Below, one piece after another: positions 51,501 through 63,239 of a stretch of 64,000 bases of DNA; the first letter of the stretch is position 1, and every line of letters begins with the position of its first letter. A program made the translations under genes and the position numbers. This DNA comes from Casuarius casuarius (taxonomy: Eukaryota; Chordata; Aves; Casuariiformes; Casuariidae), in contig PTFA01000193.1 in NCBI GenBank assembly GCA_003342895.1, positions 153,781 to 217,780 of the forward strand, read 5' to 3'. The notes under the pieces are model-generated. The model was not told the DNA's origin. It made no database searches and worked only from the letters and a program-made list of their open reading frames with translations.

Positions 51501-52714
51501 TCACAGGAACGGAGCTGCAGCCTTATCTGGCTGCTTACGTCCTTATTTGGTGGTGAACTACTCCTTTTCCTTAATCCCCAATTTGCTCTGGAGCACCAAA
51601 TGGATGTGCAGCCACTGCTTTCCCACCGGTGGCACAGACAGTAGCTCTCCGAGCACAGAGCTCTGCAAAGGGATCTTGAAGCCACTTTGCCCAAATTAGC
51701 AAAGTCAACAGACCCATCGGCAGCCAGCCCTGTCGCACAGCCAGGGCAGGGAACAGGACCTGAATATCCACTAAGACCATGAGATCCTGCCCTGAGAAAC
51801 AGCCTCAAGTCATCAAGAAGCCCTCTTGGAAACAGGAACAGACCAAAGGGCTTAGCAGAATTGTAAACAACTGAGGAATTGCTGGCAGAGCCCCACAGCT
51901 CACGGAGACCAGCCCAAACGAACAGTCATACCGAGACCGCAGCTTCAGGCAGTGTCTCTGCAACCTGTCACCCTCGTGCCCCCCTGCAGCCTGTTGACAC
52001 AGCCTGGGAGCAGAGACACACTCTGCACCTCCAATTGCCTCCTGCAAGGGGAGGGAACCTGCTGCCGCCTACATCTGTGCTTGCCAGAGCCAGGATGCAG
52101 CACAAGCCCTCATGAGAAGGGGAAAGACCCCGAAGAGCCCCTGCTGCAGCCTCTGGCAACTGCAAACACACACGCTGAGGCTTTTCAGTTACTGGCGTGG
52201 AGATCAGAGAGCAGGGAAGCGGCTGGCCAAGTGATCTCTGTCCCCATCTCCACCCACCGCTATCGCATCCCAGTGCCAGGCTTTGGCAGGCTTCCTACCT
52301 GCTGGCGGGCCCGGGACGGGGGGGGGTTTGCAGGCAAGCTGTGCTCACTGCCGCCCCTCTCACGGGCAGCTCTCCCCTGCACAGACGGGCAGGGAGGCAG
52401 AGGAAGCTGAGGGTGTCTGCAGTAGAAATGCAACTAGGAGGCAGCAGCCAGACCCAGCACATTAACCCCCCGCCACCCTGCTGCGGGTGCTCTATCTGCC
52501 CCCAGCGCAGGAGGACGCTGAGTCCTTACCCTCTCCTCTGGCTGGCCAGGGGCGGCTGTGACTGAGGAGCAAGCAGGCGCTTCCTGAAGGGATCCATCAT
52601 GGACTGCGGCAGGCCAGGTCTCATCGGAGAGGCGGCTCCGTAGGGGGGAGCTCCCGGGGGTCCCACCTGCAGTCCTGCTATGGGCATCCGGCTTCCCGGT
52701 GGCATCCCAGGGCG
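45565..52714 (-). CDS. SMARCD2: SMARCD2 (BAF60B), SWI/SNF subunit; 12 coding exons, first exon not placed
   Basis: Coding exons on the minus strand: 52714-52530, 50243-50201, 49641-49519, 49380-49261, 49067-48972, 48182-48081, 47737-47576, 47204-47107, 46741-46606, 46420-46298, 46127-46026 and 45618-45565. They join in phase to 447 codons plus stop, starting at the residues that follow exon 1 in human (531 aa in total; roughly 70 N-terminal residues are missing here). The protein is an accessory subunit of BAF chromatin remodelling complexes and links them to transcription factors; in mammals SMARCD2 is needed for granulocyte differentiation. Visible features are the proline/glycine-rich N-terminal part, [40 protein letters not shown], the SWIB/MDM2 domain (exons 48182-47576) and a C-terminal helical region ending [18 protein letters not shown]2 is favoured over D1 or D3 by [17 protein letters not shown] and by adjacency to PSMC5. 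The 2.3-kb and larger 5' introns contrast with the compact 3' end. Confidence 0.93.
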
Positions 52715-55700
52715 CTAGCAGCGGGAGAGAGAAAACGCGCACGTTAAGCACTGCCCTGCCAGGGGCTCGTCCCAAGCTATAGCCCCTTTGGAAGGGATCA
52801 CACCAGCGGTTGCTAGATCAGCACAGAGCAGGTGTCACATGGAGGAAATGCAGCTCCGAAGACCTTGCCGAGCCCTGCTGGCACCTTTTTTCCTCCAAAA
52901 GACATTTCCAAGGACCCCATCCCTAGCCTTACTGCCGTATCCCTGTTCCCTGAGGTGCGGGTGAAAGACAGAGGAAGGGATGACTCAGTGGGAGGGAGGG
53001 GGAAAGGACATGAGGAGCCGTTGCTTGGTGAGCTGTGGCCTTCAGTACGCTCGAAAAGGCTACAGGAAAGCAGAACCGAGAAGAGCAGAAGCATCGACCA
53101 CAGGGCCTCTACCCCCCCACCAACGGACGCGGGGAGAGGCCGCCGACACGGGGGAAGCCCTGCCCACCAGCGCTCGCTTCCCCGGGAGCGGGACGAGATC
53201 TGTGCACGAGCCTCGCACCATCGTTGTGCTCCTCCCCACGCTGTAAGAGACGCCAGACCCCGAGGGGCCCATCACCAGGGCCAACGTCTGCAAAGCCACC
53301 ACCCTGGGGACACCGAGGGCTGCCGGGGCTAAGCGCTGCTGGCATGGGGTGCCAGCACCAGTGCACGTCGTGCAGTGGATTCCTCTCCGGAAAGCGCCAC
53401 TGTTGGTAGATGTGACACATGGGAAGGGATCGGGATAAGCCCACTTCCTAAAAGCAGGAGGCACGAGGCCAGCGTGCAGGAAGGAAGCTGAGCAGGACAC
53501 GGCCCTCCTCGGGCACAGGAAACGGGACAGACCAGGCCTGACGGAGGCAAGAGCTCGCCCCAGCTCTCCAGCAGTCCTTCCCCATCCAGGGGCCCAGAAA
53601 GGCACTTGCAAGGCCACAACCCGAAACCTAATGCCTTCTGCAAAGAGTGCGGAGCCAGGGAAGCATTCTGAGTCCCCCCGCATCCCCTGGAGCAGGGTGC
53701 TTTTGCAGGCTGGCGCCTGCAAGCCTACACTGCTGGTGCTATCAGGTCTACGTTACACACCGCCCTCGGGTGCTGGACAAACAGTCAAAGCACCCCGTGA
53801 ATGACCACCCACCCCATGTGCTCCAGCACGCTTCAACAGCGGTTTAAGCCAACTGCCTTCTGGGATCCTCCGATCCGGGTGCTCCCCACTGCCAAGGAGC
53901 CGGTGAGGCCGGGAAAGCCACCGAGCCAGCAGAACAACATTTCTCCGCTGCCACAGGCTCCTCGACATGCCAGGACAACCTTCACCGCTCCCCTCCCGCC
54001 TTCGCTCCCTGCGGAGAAGCTGGGGCACGGCTGCTCTGGGGAGAAGATCGAACGAAGCTGCCTCGCTCTCCCAAAGGAGCGGGGAACCCAGCAAGGAGAG
54101 CTCAGCCGCGGGCCGATGAGTTTATTTGCATACGAGCACTAATCCCAGCGTAAACCCCCGCTCGTGATGGGTGGGAGCTGGCAAACGCGTCCGGCTGGCA
54201 GCTGCCCTGAAAGCAGCCTGCTCCAGGCCAGCAGCAGGGCAACCTCCCCGCCGCGCTGCCCTAGCAGCGGGTCTCGGGAGGGCTGGGGGGCGAAATCGCC
54301 TCCGGCAGACCAGCTCCCGCGGCTTTTCCAGGCGCAGACAGCCAAAAGTGGGCTTATGGGACGGCAGCCGGAGCTAAAACGCACTCACCTCCTCTCCGGT
54401 AGAGCAGAAGAACCAGTAAAGGCAAACAGACTGTGTACGAGTTGCTGGGCAACAAGGGAAAGGTTCTCTCGCTGGCTAACAAAGCCCGGGTATCTCAGGA
54501 AATGCCAACTTCAACGGGAGAGCCTGCAAACGTCCCAACCTCTCCATCCGAAAGCAGATTACAGCTGGAAAGTCGAGCACCAACGGGCCAGGAAGTGCCG
54601 GAATTAGGGCTGCATGTGGAAGTTCAAAAATACGCACGCAGAGCAGGCGGACGGGACCGCTTACACAACCATGTGTTGTTTTCACCTTTGCTCGGTGTTG
54701 CTTTGAAGCAGCACCTTCAGATCCTCGGCTCGCTAATCTGCCTCGGGACGGGGCGAGCGCCGGTGCGGTGATCGCCCCTCGCGACGCAGAAGCGAGGGTG
54801 AAGGAAGCTGGAGGCAGCCATCTGCTTCTGCTGCGCGTCCCCAGTGTCCATAAAACATCTCACCTGGCAGAGCCGTTTCCCCGTCCGGCACATGTGCAAG
54901 ACTTTAGCATCACCCCCTCCCACTGCCTGCCAAGAGCAGAAAAGCAGAGAGCTCCAAGGCAAGAGCTTATTTTCTCCCTAACAGCCCCCAGATGTTTCTC
55001 TCTTTTTGATCAGCCCCATTTGTGCAACGCCTCGTGACAAGCAGGACTGCACAAGCATTGCCGAGGGCTGACCGCGGCCAGCATCGCCTCTTCTGCCAAA
55101 ATCGCGAGGCAAGAACCCAGTTTCTCAGGGTTTGTCTGTTGTCAAGAAACCCTCAAAGGCAGAGCTATCGGGAGAGGCAGCCTCGAGATCGGCACCGTCG
55201 CGACATAAAAACAGAGCAGCAGCGGGATGAACGCTGTGTTGAGCCAGCGCAGCACAGCTGCAGGACTGTGCTCCAGCAGCCACGCTAACGGCCTCAGCCC
55301 GCGAGGGCTTCTGGAGAACAGATAAGCCCTGAGAACAGGCTGTGAAGCTTTTAATTAGCAAAGCAAAAAAATACGGGAAAGCCCAAGAAAAGCTGCATGA
55401 GGCCACAGCTGCACTCGGTCGCTTTGCAGTGCCCCGCAGCTCTGCATCCCAGGGAGCCCCCGAGGAGACAGACTGCTTTCTAGGAAACACCTGCCCCCCG
55501 GGAGTTTCTCAAACGCTGCCAGCACTTGCAGGAGACTAAAGAGCAGTGTCACGGGGAAACCGGTCTGAGGCCACGCGTGCTCTCGGCCTCCAACTCGAGG
55601 GAGGCTGCTTGCAACCCCCCTCCCCGAGCACGTGGATGGGGAACACTGTCTGCAGCCATCTGGGCCACATCACTTGGCTTTTGCTGGGGCGATTACCAGC

Positions 55701-58282
55701 TCCTAACCCCCAGCCCCTACAGTTCTCATCGCTCTAAAAACCAGGCCCCGAGAGTCCCTCCTAGCTCGCTGTGCTGCTTCATTGGTCAGATTTCTGAATC
55801 TCTCCCCGAAATGAGAGATTTTGAGGCCATCTGAAGTCAATTCAGAAGGTCTTTGAAAGCTCACAAGTGACAACCTCTTGTTCAAAGTCTTCTGCAAGTC
55901 CATCTGGTCATAGAAGTTATTTGCTTCCAAAAGGAGACCTTCTGTTGGTAGGAGGAATATCAGCACAGGGATGAATGCATCTTTTATGCTTGGTTTTAAC
56001 ATAACTTGCACAAATGACTGAGAATCATCAGCCACGGTTAAGCTGTTTGGAGGGAGAGCTACAGCCCATCAAGGACACGCATTTGATCCTTTTGATGAGT
56101 AAAAAAGGAAAGGCAGAATCCTCCGTGTAGATTTTCTCTGCTTATCCTCAAGATTTGCAAAGAGCTAATGGAGAAGTCGTGCAGCAAAGCAGGGCAGCTT
56201 TTGCATTAGGTTCAGCCAGCAACCACATCCCTGTCTGGGGCTGATAACTGACCACCAGCCACCTCACCCTCCGCCTGAAGGCTGCAAGCTCCCGATGCTG
56301 AGCTCAAACAGTGCAGCCCTAAATCTCTGGCTAAGCCACTAAGCAGCATTACAGCCCAGCGGGGTGAAGCATGCCTCCAGCACCCTTCGGAAGCCCTGGA
56401 AATAGCAAGATGCAAGAGGCTTAAATTCAGGAAATTTTATTAAACCAGTTCAAACCAAGATGACCTTCCTCAGATTCTTCCTGGCTAATAAAATAACGCT
56501 CCTTGGACTCAGCTGGGGTACTCCTTCCACCCGTTCTCCTCCAGCAGCGCTGCTGTCCGAGCCCTTCCGGACGCTGCCTCGGCCTCCCTCCCTGCCCCAC
56601 CGCCTCGACCTCCTCGTGCTGCTCCTGCCAGTGGGGCGAACAAAGGGCAAATCTCGCAAGCTCCGTTCCAAGGAACAAGCTGGATCCCGTCCAGAGTTCC
56701 CCGCAGAGAACGAGGAGAGCCATTTGGAAACGGGACAGAAAGCAGCTTGTTTCTGTTCCCTGCCAAAGCTGAAAGAACGAATAGGGCTGGCTGCAGTTTA
56801 GTGGTTCATCCCAGGTCAATGCACAGGCCTTTTGCATTTGGGGAGCTCTGTTTAGAGTCAGCCTCAATTGGATCTAATGCGAGTTTGGAAAGCTTCGTGA
56901 TGGACATTTGCTCGCATGACAGAAGCCTGCACACTTGCCAAAGGCCCCTTCTTAAGGAAGGGCAGGCCAGAGATCAGATGCTGGTAGCAACAGGAACAAA
57001 AAAGAAAAAAGAAAGAGGAAAACAAAGAGGGGAGCAAGAAATCAAAGGATGGATCTGCAAGAAGAAGCCTGGCTAGAGAGCGAAGAACAGCAATTCGGAA
57101 AGCAACTCAAGAGCCAGCCTTCATCTCTGTTCCAAGACCACAGCTCTTTCCTGCAGCTCCCCAACGACGGGGAAGGCTCTTCCCAGGCACAGTGCAGACA
57201 TGAGGACCATCTGCATCGGAAACAACAGCTCATCCCGCCGTGCCTCTGCACTAGCTCCTCACGAGGAACATGAGCAGAGCGTGTCCCTGAGGGTCATGGT
57301 GTGAAGGACGCACGCTTGCAAGAGGGCTGAAGCGCAGCTAAGCTGCTGCCCCAGAGCTGCAATCCTGCTCTGTAGCATTTGCAGCACAGATCTGAGCACA
57401 GCCCTTGCTCTGCCCCATATTTCTGCGTTCAGGAGGTTGCAGTTACAGCGGCTTCCTGCAAACTCCCCAAACTGAGCCTTGAGAAGGGCTCGTTTAAAAA
57501 AAAGAAAATTGAACGGGGTTTTCCTGACACACATCCCGTTTTGTTCTGTCCAGAAAGGCGTGATCAAACTTTGTACATACTAACATTCAGGAGTGAAAGC
57601 CCACATGCATCCTCGCCGGAGGCTTTGGAAGCGAAGCCTGGACAGGCGCCAGACGAAGGCTCTTCCTGCAAGTCCCTTCCGAAACCCCGCAAGCCCGAAC
57701 AGCAGCGCCTCCCATTACGACACACAGACCCTGTTCGAACAGGATTTTAGCTCGACTCCAGGCTGATCTCAAGGAAAGCTGGACCATCTGAAGCCACCCG
57801 CTCAACCCGGCGTTCCACACGGCTCGGACAAACCAAGCCCCCAGAGCGTACGCCCGAAACCGCGCTTCCCCTCGGCGCCTTAGCTCTTATCTGTGAGCAA
57901 ATCCACCTTGGGAGGATGCCAGAAGCGCCCGGGTTAGTGCTGACAACGCAGAGCGAGATCGTCAGCCGGAAGGTACTACTGTGACTGAGCTGTTGTCGTG
58001 TGCTGCAAGCCCTTGCACAGCACCTTGCTCCCAGCAGGCCCGGAGCTGCACGCAGGCTGCTGCAGGAACGTGACTTGTTATGCTTGGAAGATCAGCAGTA
58101 TTTTGATACAGAAGTAGCTTCAGAAGTCAGATTACTCCTCAGCTAAAAACTGAGCACAAGGAAGCAGTAAATTAAAAGGAGAAGGGCAAAGGAACAGCCA
58201 AAGAAACTGAGCAGGTTTAAGACACGTGCTGGCAGCGTATCAAGCACCAGCTGATACTTGGGTCTAGACAAACCTGCCTGTT

Positions 58283-58306
58283 TGTGGCTTCACATCTGAA
58301 GCCACA
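58283..58306. repeat. 10-bp inverted repeat with 4-nt loop
   Basis: The arm tgtggcttca (58283-58292) is the exact reverse complement of tgaagccaca (58297-58306), with loop catc. It is a small stable hairpin of unknown meaning; chance is possible at this size. Confidence 0.7.
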
Positions 58307-60879
58307 GATGTTACAGGGCAGAGGTTCTGGCTGCCTCAACACGAGCCGAAGCAGCAGCTCAGCTTGTGCCAGGACCGAAGCAACAGTTTTGCTGCCCTCT
58401 GCTACAGAGAGGCCCCACAGAGAGAAGGGGGGACACAGTACAGGCACACTGGGTTTATGCACCGCAACGCTCAAGGTCAGCAGAGGAGAGGCCATTTGTA
58501 GCCAGGTTTTCTCAGCAGCTTCCACACCACAAGGGCTTGGCAAGCTTACAAAACTGATGCTCTAGTTCGAGTCTGGGACTTCCACCTAGCACTGACGTGC
58601 TGCTGTGCCGTGATAAATTGCTCTCCCTGAAAAACACCACAGAGACAGGGACAGCCTTCTGGGACGTCCTACTGGCAGGAGGCAAGACGGGAGCAGGAGC
58701 CAAAAAACAAAAGAGCAAGTCTGAGGAGAGAAGGATGCATCCGGCAGGAGAAAGGAAAGGTCACTGGGATTCAAACCCTAGCACGGGTGATAGAGCAAGC
58801 AGGAACAAGGGTGTCTGGCTCCCACTTGAGAGAGAAGCTCTGGTGGCCTCAGTAACGCAGCGTGGAGGTATGGCTAGGAACACATGGGGAGATCAGAATT
58901 ACGTCCCCAGCATAGGACACTGTGTTTGGCACTGCGGCAGTGCTGAGCTGTCGAGGGAACAGCCTTGTTCGACTCCCAGTAAGGGAGGGAAACCAGGAGA
59001 GAGCTCCTGAGAAGATCCTGAGAGCGGAGGTCTTCAACAGCAAGTTCTGGAGGTGTTTTCTACCCAGCAGAACTTCACTGTCACTTTGCCTCAGCAGAAA
59101 CAAAGGGTGCCCTGGGTTCTGCCTCTGCCTTCCTCTCTCCTGCCCCAAGAGGATAGTATTTATCTGCTTTGTATCATCGCTTAATTTATCTCCGATGTTG
59201 AGTCTCGCTGATGAAACCTGCCTTGGAAACCATCTCCCCTGGGAAGGGTGGGGTTTCACAGGCCAAGCAGCATCACGCCCACGCAGCAGGCAAGAGGCAG
59301 ATTCCTGCTGCTGCAGCTCCAGCCCAGGCCCTTCTCTCCAAGCCTGCATTGAGCCACCCCAAGCCCTTCTCAGAATTGCTCAAAGAGCAGAAACACCACT
59401 TTCTCCTCCTCTCCTGGGCTGTACTGCACACACTCCAATGCCTGCAGGCCACCCCATTTTTCAGCCTTCACAACGTGGCCCTGTATCAGTGATGGGCATG
59501 TTCCCCTGCACCCACTCCTCACCTCCGGACTGCCTGCACTGATTTCTCAAAGAAACTTTCTTTCCACTTTCTTTCACACTGCCTTTTTCTCAGCAACTAA
59601 ATCACAGAGCCATGCCTGCACCACTTAGAGGGACCTGTTTCTTTCCTACTGCTACCGCAGGGATAATCCACAGGCAATCCCTTCTCCGAGTGGCCTTCTT
59701 GCATAGCTAGCAGATATATACACAGTCACATCCGCTCCGAGTTAGACGGGCTGTGCAGACTGCAAGCCCCGAGATAGGATCTGCCTTGCTGGTACATGTC
59801 CAGAGCTTTGTACAGAAGGAATCAAAGCGACTGCAACCTCCCGGATCCGCGGAAGTTATTTAGTTAGCAGCTGTTTGGATTGCAACAGCCCTTCGGTGCC
59901 GCGGAAATAAGATTCTTTCTTGTCAGCAAATGTCAATGAAATCCTTTCTAATAGGGCACTTAACTAACACGGCTTCTTGCCACCTAGCTGTGCCAGCAAA
60001 GCATCAGCGCAGGATAACTTCAAGGCCAGAGCACCAGTTTATACGGAGCCCATACTCCACCGCAGGCCCCGAGTTAAAGAACTGACAGCTGCCGTGCCGC
60101 AGAATCGAGCTCGTTCCCTACCACAGTATCCATGTGTTAACTTGGGAAAAAGTCTCCTAATCCCTCAACTAGCAACCTAATAAACAGAAGACACTGATTT
60201 TACCCTGGACAGCACAAACTGCCTATGCCACAGGATGCTGAGGGCAGGGCTCCATCCCAGGACTCAGCCTCTGCAGCCACACATCCACCTGGCAAGCAAG
60301 AAGGGCTGGAGGCAAGTTTCCTCTGCTCATGAGCTGCTTGGACCGTAGCTACTCCCTTGCTGACGTCCCTTCCGGACCTTATCTTCACTCTCCACACCTT
60401 GTTTGAGCTTCATGTCCTTCTGAAACCTCCCTGGACACCTATCCCCCCTCACCTGCCTTTTTGCTCCCCGGCACTCATCATTCTCTGCTAGGGGAGTGAA
60501 CTGGATTCGGTTTCCAGTTGATGCAGAAACCTGCTTTACATGGAAGCCATACGCTCCCCCCGAACCACACTCCAGCCAAACCCTTCAGCAGTGACCTCTG
60601 TGCAGGTCCTCCAAGCACCCACGTGAACAGGCGAGCTGCGCGGGGACGGAGACCAGGGCTCTGCACACAGACACGCTGCCAAGTGCCCTGCCGAAGCTCA
60701 GCTGACCATCCGTTTCCTGATCATCCTGCTGAAAAAACCCTCTCCTTTCTGCTGCAGGCGCGGCGTCTGGCTGCTCTGGCAGTATCAGCTACCACCAGGC
60801 CCTGGTGATCTGCTACCACCACGTGACAGACAAGCGGGACTCCGCCGTGGTGCCAAAGGGAGTTGCCGTCTTGAATTCC

Positions 60880-61060
60880 CTGCTCGAGCTGCTAGTGAAT
60901 AACCGGCAGACGCAAGGATGTCAAAGGATTAACATACGTTTAATAATCCACTGATTAAAAAGCCCCTAAGCACCCACTGGCATAGATGAGAGTCATCGAG
61001 GGCTGTTGTGTCCTCCAGCGCCCAAATAATGAATTAAGCTCTTCATTAAAGCAGGGCATA
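60880..61060. promoter_or_regulatory. AT-rich island with homeodomain-like sites
   Basis: This AT-rich block in GC-rich surroundings contains ggattaa (60927-60933), its near inverse ataatcc and cattaaa/attaag cores, all typical of homeodomain (OTX/PITX- and NKX-type) binding. No coding frame. Only composition and motifs support it. Confidence 0.25.
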
Positions 61061-61599
61061 ATAGAGCAAACGGGGCCTGAGTCACCTCCCCCCCGAGAAT
61101 TTCTGTGGGTATGGCTGGGGTGACCACACGCGGAGAGCAGGGGCTGCCTTGCACGGCCTGAACGTCGCCAAAGAACAGATCGTATCGATTATACCCTCAC
61201 CCCTCCCACGCCAAGGCAGCTCCGCGCAGATCGCCAGCCAGATACCGCTCCCAACGCTTGCTGCCATCGCGGAGCTCAGACAGCCCCACAGACCTAGCTG
61301 CGTCCTCCCTCCCTGCGACTTCGGTTTACCAGATACCGCGGTTCAGTGACATATGCTCGGTGTCTCACCCTACGCCAGCCGCACGCTCCAAACACCTGCT
61401 TCGATCGCAGCGTCACGGCCAGCACGGGTAGAAGGAAAGCATATGGTAGCCTATTTACCCGAAACGGGAGCAACTCCCGGCTGCTCAAGCCAGACACGCA
61501 GCTCCCAGGCTGGGTTTTGCAGCCTGCTGCGTGGAAGGTCAGGGTAAACGAGCAAGATCTCTCCCGGCCCGAGAGGCCTTTGAATCAAGTTACAGTTGC

Positions 61600-61800
61600 A
61601 ACCATTGGTTAATGCTCAGATTGGCCTTGGATATGTCGTCTCGATTTGCACTTCGGGGCTCTTCCGCGTTTGAAAGCTACTCAGGTTGTTTCCTCATTTT
61701 GTATTAATGAGGTTTACGAGTTGGAAATTCCCTTGGTTTGATTTTTTTTTTTCTCCCTCAAGTTTTAATTCATGCAAATAAGGTGGCAGCTCTGGAGGTG
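61600..61800. promoter_or_regulatory. AT-rich island with exact octamer ATGCAAAT
   Basis: An AT-rich, non-repetitive block with the octamer atgcaaat at 61772-61779 and a T-tract just upstream. No open frame. It may be an enhancer for SMARCD2 or its unknown right-hand neighbour, but this is inference from motif content. Confidence 0.25.
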
Positions 61801-62832
61801 GTGATCAGTAGAGACCGAGAATCCGTTGCGCAAGTGGGCTTCTCCATTTCCAAAGGAGGTCTGGAAGAAAATCGCTTTAAATAAGAAGCCGAGCCTCTTC
61901 AAAATAATCACCACGTGCACGAGAGCCAACTAAGAGGCAAGCTGCGCATGCAGGGAGAAACAGAAACTTGAGTGTCAGTTAAAATACACTCTTCATAAAA
62001 CATATTCAGGCAGAGAAGAGAAGTTTCACTGGCTTTGGCTGCTCACTGCTCAGATCCACTTTCAAGGCACCTGCAGGTCTCCATTCTGTCCCCCAACATT
62101 AACAAGCACCTGCTCTGCTCTCCCATCGCCTCCTCATCCCTTCGGCTTCCTCTTGAAAATATGTCTGCTACTTTAAATGGTTACCCCTAAATTTGCAAAA
62201 GGTGCATATAAATATGCTTCAAGGGGGCTCTGTGCAATGAGAAGTGGTTGCAAAGCTGGAGTTGGACACATGACCGCTGCTTGGAGTGGCTCGTGCCTCC
62301 TCTGCTCCAAAACCGTTTCTTCTCAGCCCGGCAGACGAACAGCCCACGGTCCCTGGGTCTCGCCGCAGCCCAGATACGGGGTTACGCACATCGGTTCCTG
62401 CTGGGTGTTTACGGCAGACCCGGACTATCGCTCCGTGCTGCTACAACGGACGGGATTTGCACGGCAACACTGCCAAACACTCAGCTGCAAGCAGCTTCTA
62501 CGGGGACTTTTAAGCAGTTAGAAACCATGAAGAACAAGGAAAGATGGAGCATGCAGCCACTCTAAAGGAGCTGGGCCCATTATATTGAGTGCGCGGAGAC
62601 CTCCTAGCTGCTGAAAGGAGGTAGGAAAATAACATTATCTAGGATTTAATTGGGAACTCGTAATATTACCTGTGCTGACAGAGCTGCCATCTTAAGTAGT
62701 AGGGGTTTGGAGCAGAGTTGTGCTAGGAGATAAAAATCTCAGAGCATTTTCTGGAAACTCACAGAGAGAGGTTTGGCAGCAGCTGCCTTCGTTTCTTTCC
62801 AAAATGATTACTATTTGAAAACATGGGTCTTA

Positions 62833-62861
62833 TCGTGCCTCGGTTACCTCATCTGCAACAG
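62833..62861 (+). mobile_element. MIR-like SINE fragment
   Basis: The run tcgtgcctcggttacctcat followed by ctgcaac matches the MIR segment tgtgcctcagtttcctcatc then tgtaaa with a few changes. Only about 30 bases are recognisable. Confidence 0.45.
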
Positions 62862-63239
62862 CGAAAGACACCGACCTCTCCCTGGGCATTTGCTCCTAAC
62901 TATATTTATTTAAAGGGCCTCAAAAACCAGGAAACGCTGCCCTAGCGTGCTGGTCGCATTTCCTCCATCCCAACTGCCAAGGCCGTACGGAGAGCGGCCG
63001 CTTTGCCAACTGAGTCCTTTCCCCGGTCAAAAGTGGCTCCCGCAAGGGATGGCGCAGCTGAGGGGCTGCTAAAAAGCACATTCGATCCCGTGCGAGTCTC
63101 CGCTGGGAAAGCAGAGGGGATCTGGAACATATAAGAGCACGGTTGGATGCAAGTACATTCCTGCAGCATGTTTCATTTGTCCCCATACACACATTCCCCA
63201 AAAGACTAAAAAAAAAAGAAAAGAAACCAAAAAACAACT

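Larger units (their letters stand above)
52715..63180. other. SMARCD2 5' intron and/or upstream flank, no other gene supported
   Basis: About 10 kb without a recognisable coding exon. A minus-strand donor GTGAGTGCG at about 54385 follows a stretch that could be an alternative 5' exon. Non-random-looking items are a 110-codon minus-strand frame at 55703-56035, a short hairpin at 58283-58306, AT-rich islands at 60.88-61.06 and 61.60-61.80 kb, and a MIR-like piece at 62.83 kb. Most other frames are short GC-driven artefacts. Confidence 0.5.

Noticed and set aside
58760..58790. gggattcaaaccctagca resembling a reversed T-arm
   Set aside because: No complete cloverleaf on the minus strand and no A box at the right distance.
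58925..58985. tRNA-like A-box/B-box pair (tggcactgcgg ... gttcgactccc)
   Set aside because: No acceptor stem or anticodon arm can be folded around it; at best a very old tRNA-derived SINE trace.
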